Assembly (NCBI GenBank): GCA_015179025.1 | Contig: WHUX01000020.1 | Span: 372,001-436,000, forward strand | From: Terfezia claveryi | Taxonomy: Eukaryota; Ascomycota; Pezizomycetes; Pezizales; Pezizaceae | DNA length: 64,000 nt | Direction: 5' to 3' | Shown here: piece after piece, positions 22,280 through 34,519 of the stretch | Layout of the letters: every line of letters begins with the position of its first letter | Position numbering within the stretch: position 1 is the stretch's first letter | Made by a program: the position numbers and the translations under genes | The notes under the pieces: model-generated | The model's database searches: none | What the model was told of the DNA's origin: nothing | What the model saw: the letters and a program-made list of their open reading frames with translations, nothing else

Positions 22280-22720
22280 CGCGGGGGCCCAGAACAATGC
22301 CAGTGTTTTTGGGTGCCTCGGTTCGTGCGCAGCCAGGTGTACGCGGAGATGGCGTGGCGGTTCCACTCCGTATCCTAGGGCAGTTCCGGCTCCGCTTCTC
22401 CGAGCCTTGGAGGCCTATTTAATCTCCCTCCGTGACCACCGAGGGCTTGAGGGGAGATCTGGCCTCGTGGGCTGCAAATGCCTGCCATGCCAGCCTGTCG
22501 GCTTCCTCGTTCCCTTTGATGTCGGACCCAAGAGATCTAATGTCATATTGGTTTGATTCACGCTCGGCGAGGAGATCAGCTAGCTCTGATTCTACGGCAC
22601 CCTTGGGCAGTGTTAGGAACGGGCCAGGCCACCCTTCAGGTTGCCGTGGGCCTGGCCTGAGGGCCGAGGTCCGTGCTGGCCTGAAACAGCCTGGACCGGC
22701 CCCGGCGGGCAATCTTGGGG
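22280..22720 (-). pseudogene. LINE ORF2 fragment (RNase H end)
   Basis: The minus-strand translation contains DIKGNEEADRLAWQAF, the G-N-E-x-A-D signature of a LINE RNase H. It is followed by VVTEGD and, across a stop, SKARRSGAGTALGYGV. The same order occurs in the longer fragment at 44740-45683. The copy is truncated at both ends. Confidence 0.65.
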
Positions 22721-22744
22721 ACTGCGCTACCTGACTACTCTTGC

Positions 22745-22850
22745 GGGGTTGCCCAGTCCGTCCAGTCGGGCCAGTCCGTCCAGTCGGGCCAGTCCGTCCA
22801 GTCGGTCCAGTCCGCTCAGGCCAGCCCAGGCAGTCCAGGCCAAATCAGGA
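22745..22850 (+). repeat. 18-bp satellite
   Basis: About five copies of GTCCGTCCAGTCGGGCCA, decaying into CAGTCCGCTCAGGCCAG at the right end. Confidence 0.8.
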
Positions 22851-22929
22851 AATTGAGGCTGGTCTAGTCCGGTCCAAGGCTCAGCCTCGGCAGCTTTGCC
22901 CTAGGGGAACCATTCAGGTTGAACTGTCA

Positions 22930-23252
22930 GAAAGGGCGGTATTATATCCAGGTATACCGGTAGTCCGGTTGGATCCAAAGGAAAAACAGGATTGTTTGGT
23001 GTCGGTAGTCTGCAGGATCATGAGAGCCAAGTGTCGGTTAATGACAGCACGGGAGTGCGGCTTTCCTCTGCCCCTCGCGGCTCTTGAGATTTGCTATATG
23101 TTACTTGTTATCTGCTTGTATTTAGCATCGGACTGGCAGATTAACTTGCCTTGTCCCTTAATCCACCCGGGTTTTCGGGTGGCTCCTCATGGCCCCATTA
23201 CTGGGACCGAATAGGAGTGATGAGTTTTTTTTTTCAATAAAAAAAAAAGGAT
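22930..23252 (+). mobile_element. LINE 3' end, + orientation
   Basis: Ends with CCACCCGGG...GGGTGGCTCCTCATGGCCCC, then GACCGAATAGGAGT and an A-rich tail at about 23239-23250. It is the reverse orientation of the tails at 15.1 kb. Confidence 0.65.
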
Positions 23253-24008
23253 CATGAGAGCGTAGTCATAGACTCATTTGCCATTCTTGGTCCAGCCTTC
23301 TACGGAGAACTTATATAGAGGGGAAGTTATTACGAGAGATCAAGGTTATATGGAGCTAGGAGGAGACGAACACTTGAGCCCAGTCAAAGGTGATTTTGTC
23401 ATATTTCCCAGTGAGCCCGGGAGTTGTGAAGAGGGTGAAGTTCAGATTACTGTGCCAGGTTCCATCTTTGCCAGAGTGGATGCAATGCCCGCAGTAAGCA
23501 CATGGCGCGGTCCAATTAAATTTCCTAAAAGCCAATCAAGTCAGTGCTACTACGGTAGTTCAGCTGTACAATGAAATATACGAGGTTCACAAACCCGTGT
23601 AACCAACAAATTGCTGTTTGTAACGTTCGCCCACGGCAAGGGATTATTACAAAGACAAGTCATTATTGGCCATTATACTCCGTATCACCTTGATGATATT
23701 CTTCACCATGTGCCTCCAACTTGAACACCTAGCTGTAAGGGTACCCATTTTTTCCGACGCAGCTCTGCAATTTATTCGGAAGAAGCTAATAGCCCAATTG
23801 AGATTGACCGACCGGAGAGGTCCCTCCGATGGTTCAGACCAACTCAAAAGATTTTAATGCCGGGATATGCTGATCATGATGCCAATCATCTCATTTGGGC
23901 TAGTGACTTAGATGTTGATTACGTGGCTGGGCTAGCTGCTGTGTGACTACCCAATCTGGAACGCTAAGTTTTTTTGAAATACCAAGATCCCGTGATTGCA
24001 TGCAGTCA
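23253..24008. other. Spacer, no supported gene
   Basis: A 98-codon frame at 23278-23574 (MPFLVQPSTENLY) has no recognised domain. I do not call it a gene. Confidence 0.4.
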
Positions 24009-24011
24009 CTA

Positions 24012-24250
24012 GCTTTTTTTTTTTTTTTTTTTTTCTAAATACTTGTTACTCTTATTCGGTCCCAGTAAGGGGACCATGAAGAGCCACCCGGAAGCCCGGG
24101 TGGATTCAGGACAAGGCAAGTTAATCTGCCAGGTCCGGCACGCAGAAAGCAATGAAGATAGATACATGTGTAAAGGGAAATCGTAGGGCAGAGGGCCTCC
24201 ATACTGTCATTAACCGCCAGTGGCAGATGACCCCAAGGGGCCTGACTGAT
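24012..24250 (-). mobile_element. LINE 3' end, - orientation
   Basis: An 18+ bp T tract at 24014-24034, then TATTCGGTCCCAGTAAGGGG, GAGCCACCCGGAAGCCCG and CTGTCATTAACCG...TGACCCC. These are the same order of blocks as the other tails. Confidence 0.7.
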
Positions 24251-24387
24251 GCCCCTACCATGTCAAAATCAACAGAAGAACAAAAGACCTGTGTATAAAA
24301 GGGAAATCGTGAGTGCTACCGGCCAGTTAAGGCCAGCCCATTCTAGCGTGAATGGATATTCAGTCCCTCCCTGTCTTTCTTTCCAAC

Positions 24388-24470
24388 CCCCGACGGCAAC
24401 AGCTCCCGACGGCAACGGCATCCTCCCAACGGCAACGGCATCTCCGGACGGCGACGGCATCCTCGTCTTT
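24388..24470 (+). repeat. Short tandem repeat (ACGGCAACGGCATCCTC units)
   Basis: Three to four imperfect ~21-bp units, for example GACGGCAACGGCATCCTCCC. No gene context. Confidence 0.6.
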
Positions 24471-24825
24471 ATCCTCTACCGTGTCCCCTTCCGACCATCC
24501 ATCTATATACGAAGCTAAAGAAAGCTTCTACCGCGTCCACAGTCACTAGCTGGATATAGAGTACCATAGGGCAATTTACAATGCTAATAGCTGGAGCTTC
24601 TGACTGGCTAGATTGAGATTGTACCTTGATACAGGCTCTTGTGAAGATGAGAATTGTTAGGCTAAGTGCACACTTGGAACCACAACAAAGGGTAAAGTAG
24701 CTATTTTTTTTCTGAAGAAAAAAAAAAATAATCATTGGTATGCACCTATCTTCAGGGTGAGGTAGATAGAAGTAATTGATGTATAGCACTTCCAGATACT
24801 GTGGTGATATATATATATATAAGAC

Positions 24826-25172
24826 GCTACCTTGGATGTAATGGATGGTACTAGACAGTAGTCATTGGTACAGTTTATACAATCTATATCCACTAGAACG
24901 GATGTATGTGTATACCGGTTCTGCTGAGGTAAGACCTCAGAAGGTAGGGTGATTACTAAGTGGGACTTTCCGCAAGGGAACAGTAATTAACTGGTGTAAT
25001 CTATCTTCTGTGTATTCTATCTAGGCTATCTGATCTGATCTGCTTGTCTGACTGTCTGAAGGATTCCAGACCTGTCAGGACCCTGATGACTAAGGAAATA
25101 AATATAATAAAAGGGCGGCACCCATACGAGGTGGGTGTGCCATACAAGAGGGTGTGCGGCCTGAGAGGTGTA
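24826..25172 (-). repeat. LTR-like relic (inverted relative to neighbours)
   Basis: Starts TGTAATGGATGGTACTAGAC and ends near GTGTACA. This is the reverse complement of the sequence that ends the repeats at about 27796 and 29153 (GTCTAGTACCATCCATTACA). No clear target duplication. Confidence 0.55.
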
Positions 25173-25789
25173 CACTAATGGAAAGTTCCACGGAATTTGC
25201 CGTGGTAAATTCCGCTACCTAGAAATCCTTCGACCGAGATGCTAGTTATATAATAATAAAGTAATATAGGAATAAACGTCCTCCATTACATAGGACCAGC
25301 ATCGACTTTCTTATAACACCAAGTTTCTTTTAACAAGATATGTGTATACAAGCGCAGAAACTGGTGTGCGAGACCCGGAAAAAGTTTGTGTTGCTTCTGC
25401 ATGCCACATTCGGCAACCCCTGCTTTGTAGACCTTCAATATCCAGCTTTTCTGGAGATAGAAGAGCGTCTATCTAGCTGCTCACCTTCCCATCGATTGAA
25501 ATGGGGATTCAGAGACGGGAGAGACATGACTTCTGAGCTTTCAAATGCAGTCTTGTACGAGATAACAGCTGTATCTAGAGTGTCGTTTGGATCAGAATCC
25601 CACTCATGCAGAGCAGCAAATACTAAGAAGTTTCCTATATAGAGCGTTCCTTATTCCAAGAGCTCTCGTATATCGAGAAATCACTTTATAAACGTCAAGA
25701 AACTTGCCATTTCGCAGTTTACCAGGTTCATATGTTGTATGTACACGTAAATATGTGCACGTCCGCAGCAGACCCATGTCGTACTTGCA

Positions 25790-26400
25790 ATAATAACCCA
25801 TGCTATCGAGTACACCCACTTTTTTTGTACCGCACACACACTTCCAGTGGTTTTTGTACCGCACACATACCCACCCTCCTTTTTATACTAGTAAGTACAC
25901 ACACACTTCTCGTGGTGCACACCCACCTTTTGTTGGGTGCCACACTCAATTGTTTCTGAATCAAGGTCTCCACCTTCTGGTACGTACTGTATTGGGGGCC
26001 TGACCAGGCCTGAAGAGTATAAATAGGCGTCGGGTCCCCTCAGGATCCAGCAAGCAAGATATACCAGAGCACAAGAGACGCAGACGAGAAACTACTCTTC
26101 AGAACACAACCCAACATCTCATTTCCTTTACTACAATCATAGTTTGAGAACTATATAGGTTAGATAGTTTCAATTCACAGAAGACAGATCACGCCAGTTA
26201 ATTGTATACTCCTTCACGGAGCGTCCCCCACTAGTCTTCTATTACCACCCCTTCTAAGGCCTGCCTTAGCAGAACCGCAATATACAAAGCGTCTGGTCAG
26301 CCGGAACTAGATTATATAAACTGGTGTAGTGTCTAGGTCTTATCGATTACACGTACCTAAAACATACTATTCTCCACCGTGTGGCAGGCTCAACATAACA
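25790..26400 (+). repeat. LTR-like relic with TATA motif
   Basis: Begins in CA-rich repeats (TTTTGTACCGCACACACAC units, 25815-25925). It contains TATAAATAGGCG at about 26020, then blocks shared with 28850-29150 (TCAATTCACAGAA, CGCCAGTTAA/CACCAGTTAA, TAGTCTTCTAT). It is probably the U3-R-U5 of an LTR element; no matching internal gene follows. Confidence 0.5.
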
Positions 26401-27530
26401 TCACATTGACTATGCCTGCTAGTGGTACACCTGAACGCCAGCTGCGTCTGCGTTTGTTATTTTCCCTGTACCTAGTTCTTCTTCTATGTCCCTTTGATTT
26501 TCTTTCTCCATGTAGTAGTCTCGCAGTTACCCTCAAATTTGACATAAGAATATATTGGATAAAAGAATATTTACCCACCACCCATCAGTATTCTTGGTTA
26601 TCATTGACCTTTGATTCTGATAACAATGAAATTGATTTGAATCTGGGGTGGATGCAGTATCCATGATTGCACAAGAGTGAGGAGAAATTGGGCTATAAGC
26701 TGAATACTATTATTAGTTGGTCTATAGTTGAATTGGTATCTACTTAATGTATAGGGGAGGAAGACTGATGAGTCTGATGAAGCTGAATTCAGGAGCGATG
26801 GATTTGATGGAATTGCGAGGTTGGGGATGGAATTGCGAAGTTGTGAGGAATTTCCGGTATTTAAAGGCCGACTTTATCTCTTCATGTTTTTCCTTTATTA
26901 CATTATTTACCACTCTGTATCTCGAGTCTTTAGTTATATTTCGGAAATATAATAGCATATCCACAAATAAGACGTTTTTCAGCCTTACTCTTGAGTTTCT
27001 GCCCGTCTGGTTATTACTCACCTGCTCACCCGTGACCTTGGCCAAGAGCTTTCGATGTTTACCAATGGTAAGTAACTAATTTGGCTTTTGTAGAAAGAAT
27101 CAGGGCTATCGTAGTATTTTCTCAGAAACATAATGGTAGAAAACTGACAGCAGGGCTTCAGGGAGTCGAGGTCTGATCTGGCAGCGCATAACAATACTCC
27201 TTTTATAGCTCTGCAACTTGAATAATTATATATGCTACTCTCGTCAAGCGACCTCACCTGCGTCGTCTCACTATCTTGTCTACGTCGTATGGTTGGTAGA
27301 AGCCATGTCAGTATATGTACAAGTATTGCCAGTTATATTAGACCTTTTTTCCTTATCTATTCCGAGCGCGGTACCAATCGTAAGCCCACTTCACTATAAT
27401 AACCCTAGTGGGACTCATGCGTTTCATAGAGAAATCTAGGATATAATACGGCATGGCAGGCACTGCTGGGGTCTGGATAACCCAAAATTTTGTTGTTGAT
27501 TGTGCTGGCCTCTGAATTCAGCACTTGTCC
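26400..27530. other. Spacer between LTR relics
   Basis: Short unsupported ORFs only. No domain or element recognised. Confidence 0.4.
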
Positions 27531-27796
27531 ACACCTATGCACGTCTGCTGCAGACCCATGTCGTAGTGTACACTGTACGTAGTGTACATGTACTTGACCA
27601 GGTTAGAAACCGGGTTTCTTAAACGGGGTGGCAGCCTGGGAGCAGAGGTTGAAAAAGGTATAAAAGAGCGCGCCATCACCCCTCACCAACCGTATTTTAG
27701 GAAGAGACTGAAGCGGCTACAATTCAGACAGGACAACAGATCCGGAATTAGATTGTATAAATGGTACCGGATGAATACTGTCTAGTACCATCCATT
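27530..27796 (+). repeat. LTR-like relic
   Basis: Contains TATAAAAGAGCGCG at about 27659 and ends GTCTAGTACCATCCATTACA, the shared LTR-like terminus. Confidence 0.5.
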
Positions 27797-28556
27797 ACAG
27801 TAACTCATCGAGCAACGGTGTATATTCCTTGCTGTATTTATCGGCATACCCTCTCTCTCTCACAACCTCCTCTTTCAACTCCCGTATTCGTTGACGTTCC
27901 GTACTGCGGCTCATCTTCTCTGCCATCTTCCGAACCATAGCTAAAGGGGACCGGCCTTCCTGTCGAACATCTTTATACACGGTATCTCTCCTGTTTTATC
28001 GTCTATCCGTGCTGCCTCCTGCCAAAGAAACATTTCTACTCTATCTTCCGAGATAGTTAGCTGTTCTCGTAATAACCCCTCCTTCTCCATCAACTCCTCA
28101 ATCCCCTCACCCAAGCTGTCAACCTCCTCTAGAAGTGCCTGTCCCTCTACCACTCCAGTGAGTCCCAGCATTGGTGCAACCTCCTCTAATAGGAACTCTC
28201 CAACTCTTCTCCACTCATCCAGTGTCATCTTCTCCTTCTCTTCCATAACACTCTTCCAATCCTCTTCCTCTAATATTTCTTCCTCATCAGTATCAGCAGA
28301 TCCCCATCCCAATCATCTACCTCACTCCCGGTGCCCTCCTCTATCATCCCAATATTTGCATCCCAGAATTAAGGGAACTCATCCCCTCAGAAAACCTTAA
28401 AACCTTTTTTCTTGACCCTGCCGGGGTGCTGGCTGGTAGCGGTAGTTGTGTTGGCTCCGGTGTCCTGTGTGCATTACATAAACTCGGTACTTGGATCTGG
28501 GTTCACCTTTTCCTTTGCCTTTGCCTTTATTTTTGCGGGACCGTGGCATTATAGCG
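27794..28556 (-). pseudogene. Gag-like coiled-coil protein of an LTR element, frame-broken
   Basis: On the minus strand, a basic start (MPRSRKNKGKGKGKGEPRS) is followed in other frames by acidic, Glu/Leu-rich helical sequence (EEEILEEEDWKSVMEEKEK, VDSLGEGIEELMEKEGLLRE). A final piece ends YTPLLDELL with its stop inside the terminal bases of the LTR-like repeat at 27796. A charged coiled-coil protein between LTR-like repeats suggests Gag. At least two frame changes make it non-coding as it stands. No Pol domain is present. Confidence 0.45.
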
Positions 28557-28829
28557 ACCACTATTTGATTCGCAGCTGAATCAGTTGCGATACGCCGCTT
28601 TTACTGCTGGCTTTGGAATCCCCGTCAAAAAAAGCTTCGATTCTCTTGGGAAAATCGCCCAGGAAGTCGTAAACTTCACCTTCGGGGGAAATCCGCAATT
28701 CGTTCTAGCCTCGTAAAAGCTTATGAAAGATTAATATGAAAATAAAACAAAATAACAACCTAAAACGGAACTAGAACTGTGTAAAGTAAATCTAGACTTG
28801 CTACTAGTTTAGTAGCAAAATTAAATCCC

Positions 28830-29155
28830 CTCAAGAATTAGACAAGAACAGACAGACCAGACAAGAACACAAGAACACAGACAGACAACTACTCCTCAGA
28901 ACGCACCAGAATACTTCATTTATCATACTATGATCATAGTATGAGCACTATATAGTTTTATAGCTTTCAATTCACAGAAACCAGATTACACCAGTTAACT
29001 ACTTACTCCCTCGCGGAGTATCCCCACTTAGTCTTCTATCACGCCCCTCTAAGGTCTTGCCTTGTAATACAATAAACTTCCGGTAACCTGGAACAAGTTT
29101 GTATAAACAGTACTGGATGAATACTGTCTAGTACCATCCATTACAGTAATCACTG
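28830..29155 (+). repeat. LTR-like relic
   Basis: Shares with 26060-26300 the blocks CAATTCACAGAA, CCAGTTAA, CACTTAGTCTTCTATCA-like sequence and AAGGTCTTGCCTTG. It ends GTCTAGTACCATCCATTACA. Confidence 0.55.
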
Positions 29156-31800
29156 CATATCACCCAGACTTTTTATATTATCACCTGTACCGGGATTGAG
29201 TTATTCGCTAAGGTGCAATAAACTTAAGCTTACCATGCTCTCCGTCTCCAATCTGCAGGGCGCACGGTTTTGCAATTTGTTCCGAAGTGATAGCCAATGG
29301 GACGGGAGAGATTGGTCACTCCGACGAGGGAACGTGGTCTCAGTCAGAAAAAAATTAAGTTAAAATATATGCATTGGATAGATCATTATGTTCATATCTG
29401 AGGCTGAGAATAGAGGACTCGGAGTCGCATAGTACCGCTATTTTGGTATTATCACATACCACCATTAGGGTTAACAACTCCTGATTATTCAGGCTCACAC
29501 TTAAGCTTAGACCCAAATAGCTATACCTACTTTCCGGCAAATATCTGAAGATACCGGTAATGAATATAGAATCAGATATTTCCTGGTGTAATGGGGCAAT
29601 AGAGAGGGCGTGAAGGTCAAAATAAAAAAGATTTCGTGCACTTTTTGCACCTGTTTCCTTCTTAATGGTCATGGACAACACTAGGAGGAGCTTCTTCTAA
29701 CCAGTGTAAATCCAAATTTAATATCTACGGTAAGTATCCAAATAACGACCCATAACAACGCTATCAGCTAAATCTATTAGTAATATATTTCGCCTGTGTA
29801 CTCCCTGGATACCAAAGCACAATTTTGTCCGGCGGTGGCAAAATATCCAAATATCAATATCAAGACTCCTTCACTATTGGCGTTCTAGATACGCATTTTG
29901 TGATCTTACGGGAATGCAATCCAGTTCTGATTTGAAGACACCAATAGCATTGTTCGATGCTTAGTGGTTATTTTCTCAAAGTGAAAGTAAAACTAGGGCC
30001 CTAGTGATATCTGTGAGCGTACAATATACTATCGGTGTCTAGGCAAACCTGGCACCCAGTGATCACATTTTGTCCTAGCGGTTACACTCTCCAACAATAT
30101 CAGTCTGCTAGAATTTATAACTATCAATAATTACCAATCCTTCCATTTGAGCTAGACCTACTACCCCACCTAAACTAATCTAGGGGCAATAGTATTTGCA
30201 CACAAAAACTGTATCTTTGTACTGATTATAGGGACGATGGGAGCTTGTGCAGTTCCGAATTTAATTGGCTTAAAAACAGCTCGACCAGCCTTTGTGATGG
30301 TTGTAGGTCTAACTATTTTTCCACTAACGATTCGGGTGAAGTTTCCATCATTGGAGTCATCAGGTAAAGATTGTCGAAGGTCTTGGAATATCCATCTCGA
30401 TTTTGAGGTGGAGGAGGTAAGTGAACTTGTGGAGTTGGTTTGGGTAATGGTCCAGGAGCTAATGGAGGAGGTTATTATTTATAAAGTCAGTGTAGACTTC
30501 GAATGCCAAGTGAAAACAATAATTCTGGCCACTCACAGAGCTTCTATATCCGGTTATATATTTTCCCCAGATAGTTCCAGCAGCAGGCTCATTGGCCCTT
30601 GCTCGCTTGGCCTGTATAAATACTGTACATGTATACGGCGTTTTCCTAATGTTTGAGCCCATTAAACCAAAAAACAGCTGAGCTATGCTCGCGAGCGGAA
30701 ACCCGGTCATGGACTCATATTGGTTGATTGCTCAACTGGGCTAGCTCCAAGTGCGACTACCCAATCTGGTATGTACCCTTGATATATGTATATCGTACAG
30801 GGGGTCGCTTTTACAGCAACTTGTACACATTCACCAAAAAGCACTCACTTCGACTCCCCTGGTCTTTCAAAACTTTGCCAAAAGCTTCCATCTTCCAGGT
30901 TATGACGTATTCAGCTCACGAGATCGAAATCCATCAAATTGTGTAAAGGTATAATTATTACCTTGCCTAGTTTGAATTTTGTGAATTTTTTTTGGTGGGA
31001 ACGGGTCGACTAGCGGAATTTGTTGCTGAAGAGATCCCCTTGCGATGACTTCTGGCGCACAACTATACACTGGGCTAAAAGCCTCAGTTAGTCGTAGATT
31101 CGTCTTTCCTCGTTTACTATTGACTGCTCACACCTTGATTTCTTATTTGTCATTTTAAATAACTGATTACCGACATCGATCCTACACACACCAGGCAGAT
31201 CTGGTGACACTTCATTGTCACTGGCATTAATGATGAGCCTATCCCAATTCACATATGCAAATATATAATCCTGTATAGATGTATGTAAGATATTTTTGAT
31301 TACTTCACGGAGAGTCAAACTGCTTTGAATTGATGGCAAATAACTGGTCTTGAGATTGCTGTGCCTTCGAATCCTATTCCGCAGTTACGAAGCAGGTGAG
31401 TACGCATGGAAATTCGGATTTCCGATACGAGAAAGGAAAAAGGTGTTGAATAACTCTAGATAATGATTTTCAATATATGTAGATTCCCACCGTAGCAACC
31501 CGCGTATAGGTAACGTTACCTAGCTAACTAACATTGGCTATAAGATTTGGATATGGCACTACGCTGGATTTTCTTATAGACAAGTGATTTCTTATTGCGT
31601 GATATTTTCCTAAATGAGGGGGTGGAGGTATTTGGGATTGTTATGTGTGTACTGGTACGGTCTCGTAATAGTAGGTGTGGAATGATATGTTTGAGGTTCT
31701 GCTGGACAACGACACACGAGCATATCTAAATGTTGGCTCCACAGACGTATGGACTTCAAAAGAAGTATATATATATATATTTATAAAATGTTCGTTCACG
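29156..31800. other. Long spacer without recognisable genes
   Basis: AT-rich, ORFs short and featureless. The 139-codon frame at 30237 lacks any recognisable domain. Confidence 0.45.
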
Positions 31801-31809
31801 GGTCCACCG

Positions 31810-32090
31810 CAAATAGGACGACAGGCTAACTGCATGGAAGGAGCCGCTTAGAGTTATATTGGATAGTGTACGGTGGGCGAATCACCGTGGGGAAACCTAA
31901 AAGGATCTGTGGCTATAAAAGTCCGGGTCTATACCATGTCTCAACCTTCCTCACGCAGCGTGCTGTATTCTAGCCGCGCTAATACAATACGTCTCTCCTT
32001 GGAACCACGTCTATCTACCTCTATCATATCCTTGTCCATAGTAGCGCTCCATGGAGGCCGTTCATAGTCCCTTGTAGGTACCCGAGCCCA
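31810..32090 (+). repeat. LTR/element arm, inverted relative to 32690-32840
   Basis: CTGTATTCTAGCCGCGCTAAT and the following ~110 bp match, in inverse orientation with about 20% divergence, the segment ending near 32812. The two arms enclose a LINE tail (about 32385-32490). Confidence 0.6.
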
Positions 32091-32689
32091 GCTGCAGGGG
32101 GGGCTTTTGTACTACTGAATCACGGTGTTTCTATCGTTTGCGTGTGTTGCAGCCGTCAATACCTCATGTGGGTTGTTAACTTTCCATGAATCTTCAGGTA
32201 TCCAAGACGGCAGTACTTACTATGTACATACGTCCGTGTGTATACCATTTATGTATATGGGCAATTCTTCTCTAATCTCAAGAGCGACCACATGAGTCCA
32301 GACTACACATGAGTATGTATTGCTAAAATAGCGAGAGTCTTGGCCTCCGGGGAAAAACTCAGGGTAATGCAGCAACAATTTTTCTTTTTTAAAAAAAAAA
32401 ACAAAAACCCCAGTACCTACTCGTGTGCGAGGGTGGCCACCCGGAACCCCGGATGGATTCAAGGGTCAAGCAAGTTAGTCTGCCATCCATACTCGTGTTA
32501 CATATGTACATGTACATGGTGAATGGTACCGCTAGGCTGGTGAAGTAAAGACAAGAATATAGGGAGAAAATCGCTCCTGTCTGAGATGATATAAAGACTG
32601 GCCAGAGATATCACTCTATGTCTGCGAATCCCTGTCTGATCATGCTATAAAGGGCTCCGAAGAGGCCTTCTGCCACATACCAGGTGTAA

Positions 32690-33050
32690 CGGGGCTATGG
32701 GTCGGGGGACTATGGACGGGCTCCAGGGGAGCTCTACTATGAACAAGGCTATGATAGGGATAGATAACATGATTCCAAGAGGAGCGTATTGTATTAGCAC
32801 GATTAGAATACAGGAGGTTGCGTGAAGAAGAAGAAGAAGAAGAAGAAGAAGAAGAAGAAGAAGAAGAAGAGAATACAAGAGGTGGAGAGTCCCAGGCTTT
32901 TATAGCCATCGTCATGCTAACTTTTCTTTTCAAGATCCAGTCCGAGGTGCCGTATTCAATATAACCTAAAGCACCACCATTCAATGCGGTCAGCTGCAGT
33001 ACCCCCAACTGACCTATAAGAGAAGGGCTTTTCTCTTCCAATCGGCTTCC
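32690..33050 (-). repeat. Inverted partner arm with (GAA)n microsatellite
   Basis: Inverse copy of the 31.9-kb arm, interrupted by about 15 GAA/AAG triplets at 32826-32870. Confidence 0.6.
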
Positions 33051-33478
33051 CTTTAGATCAGGCGATCTAAGAGGTGCTGTGGGTATGAATGCTGTGCGTA
33101 AATGCTGTATCTTGGGTAGAGTGATAACGATATCGTCTTTCGGAGATTGGCAGTGGCAGCAAGAGGAGGAGTCAGCCTTGCCTATGTGGCTGAGCCAAGA
33201 CTTGAAGGGGCCTCGGTTGGTCCTGGTCCAGGTGTAGGAGGAGAACGCGTGACGTCCTTGTTCTTGGTTTGTGCCTCTAGCTTCGGAAAGTGGTTTGAGT
33301 CGTTGTGCAGTAGCGGTTTCTTGGAGGCCTGGGCGCTGTGAGGGCCGCCCCGCAGTCGTTCCCAGGCCTGCGGCAACAGCTTACCTAAGTTCATTCTCAC
33401 GAACTTATTTACCTTCACCTGGCAACGCAGTTTGAATCCCACACTCACCCTTCATCACTACTCCAACTCCAAACCAGC

Positions 33479-33580
33479 TTCTTTCTATCTTGACATACAA
33501 ACTCTTCTTTCTATATTGACATACAAACTGTTCTTTCTATCTTGACATACAAATTCTTCTTTCTATCTTGACATACACCC
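33479..33580 (+). promoter_or_regulatory. Four 26-bp direct repeats upstream of a start codon
   Basis: TTCTTTCTATCTTGACATAC occurs four times (once with A for C), ending 14 bp before ATG 33594. The tract is pyrimidine-rich, as fungal core promoters and 5' leaders often are. Role in expression is inferred only from position. Confidence 0.55.
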
Positions 33581-33593
33581 TGTATCACTCCCA

Positions 33594-34460
33594 ATGGACG
33601 CTCAATCCTCCCAGGCTCTCTCCAACGGATGCCCGTCCAGTAAGGATAACAGCATGGGCGCCAACACTACCTCAGGAGCCCAAACAAACAATAAGCGCCC
33701 CTTATCGGAAACTCAACACTCTCCCAATTCTGTCTCCCCGGCCCACAGCGAGTTGGCCGACGTCCAATCACCTTCATCATTCGTAGAACCCAAGGTCGAC
33801 GGTAAGGCAGGTATTCCAACTGTTAAACGTCGCCGTTTGTTGAAGGATACCAGCCAGGGACCGTGCGACGAGGAGGAGGAGGAGGCTGGGACTGGTGTAG
33901 CCGAAATGGATACTAGGAACACACTAACCCAAGGGGCAGCATCAGCATCAGGATCGGGAACTTCGGGGGAGCAGGGACGCACCGACCACTCTCTCAGACG
34001 AATGCCACCACAAACACTTCCACTCCGCTTACTTTTCCGTCGTGGTGGTGGCGACTTGTCGTTGCCTTCGATGCAACTTCAAAGCGATAGAGCCGAACAA
34101 AGCCGACCATCCCTCAAAGCTCTCACATTCCACCGCGACCAGGACCACTACCACTCAGACAGTGAGGACTCTGTGAGGTTCCCAACGACAGGACTCCCCA
34201 GGCGCCGAGATTATGGCTTTGAACGGGAGAGGGAAGGTGGATATGACGCGGATGTGGAAGACGCGGGGGCCAGATATGAAAACGAGTATCTTGATGATTC
34301 TGGGCTCGTCTTTGGGGAGTTGGACAGTGGTGATGATGAAGAAGAGGAGGAGGAGGATAATGAGGACCATGAGGATAATCATGATCATGAGGGGGATAAT
34401 CATGATCATGAGGGGGATAAGAAGGATCATGAGGGGGATGTTAATATGAATATGGGTTAG
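33594..34460 (+). CDS. Disordered acidic protein with basic NLS-like motif (hypothetical)
   Basis: A single uninterrupted frame of 288 residues starting MDAQSSQALSNG. It is Ser/Pro/Gln-rich at the N-terminus. A basic cluster, VKRRRLLK (about residues 76-83), could serve for nuclear import. The middle contains DQDHYHSDSEDS. The tail is extremely acidic and repetitive, with a Glu run followed by HEGD/NHDHEGD repeats. No globular domain is recognised. The four-fold repeat just upstream and the long frame argue for a real gene, but low-complexity DNA can keep frames open by chance. A nuclear or chromatin-associated role is only a guess from composition. Confidence 0.55.
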   Translation: MDAQSSQALSNGCPSSKDNSMGANTTSGAQTNNKRPLSETQHSPNSVSPAHSELADVQSPSSFVEPKVDGKAGIPTVKRRRLLKDTSQGPCDEEEEEAGTGVAEMDTRNTLTQGAASASGSGTSGEQGRTDHSLRRMPPQTLPLRLLFRRGGGDLSLPSMQLQSDRAEQSRPSLKALTFHRDQDHYHSDSEDSVRFPTTGLPRRRDYGFEREREGGYDADVEDAGARYENEYLDDSGLVFGELDSGDDEEEEEEDNEDHEDNHDHEGDNHDHEGDKKDHEGDVNMNMG

Positions 34461-34519
34461 GTACCCAAAGGGCAGTAGTCCCTGAGAAACACAGAGGGGG
34501 TGATTTGTCTGTGTTTGGG

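Noticed and set aside
30237..30656. 139-aa plus-strand gene
   Set aside because: No recognisable features and no conserved neighbour; could be chance.
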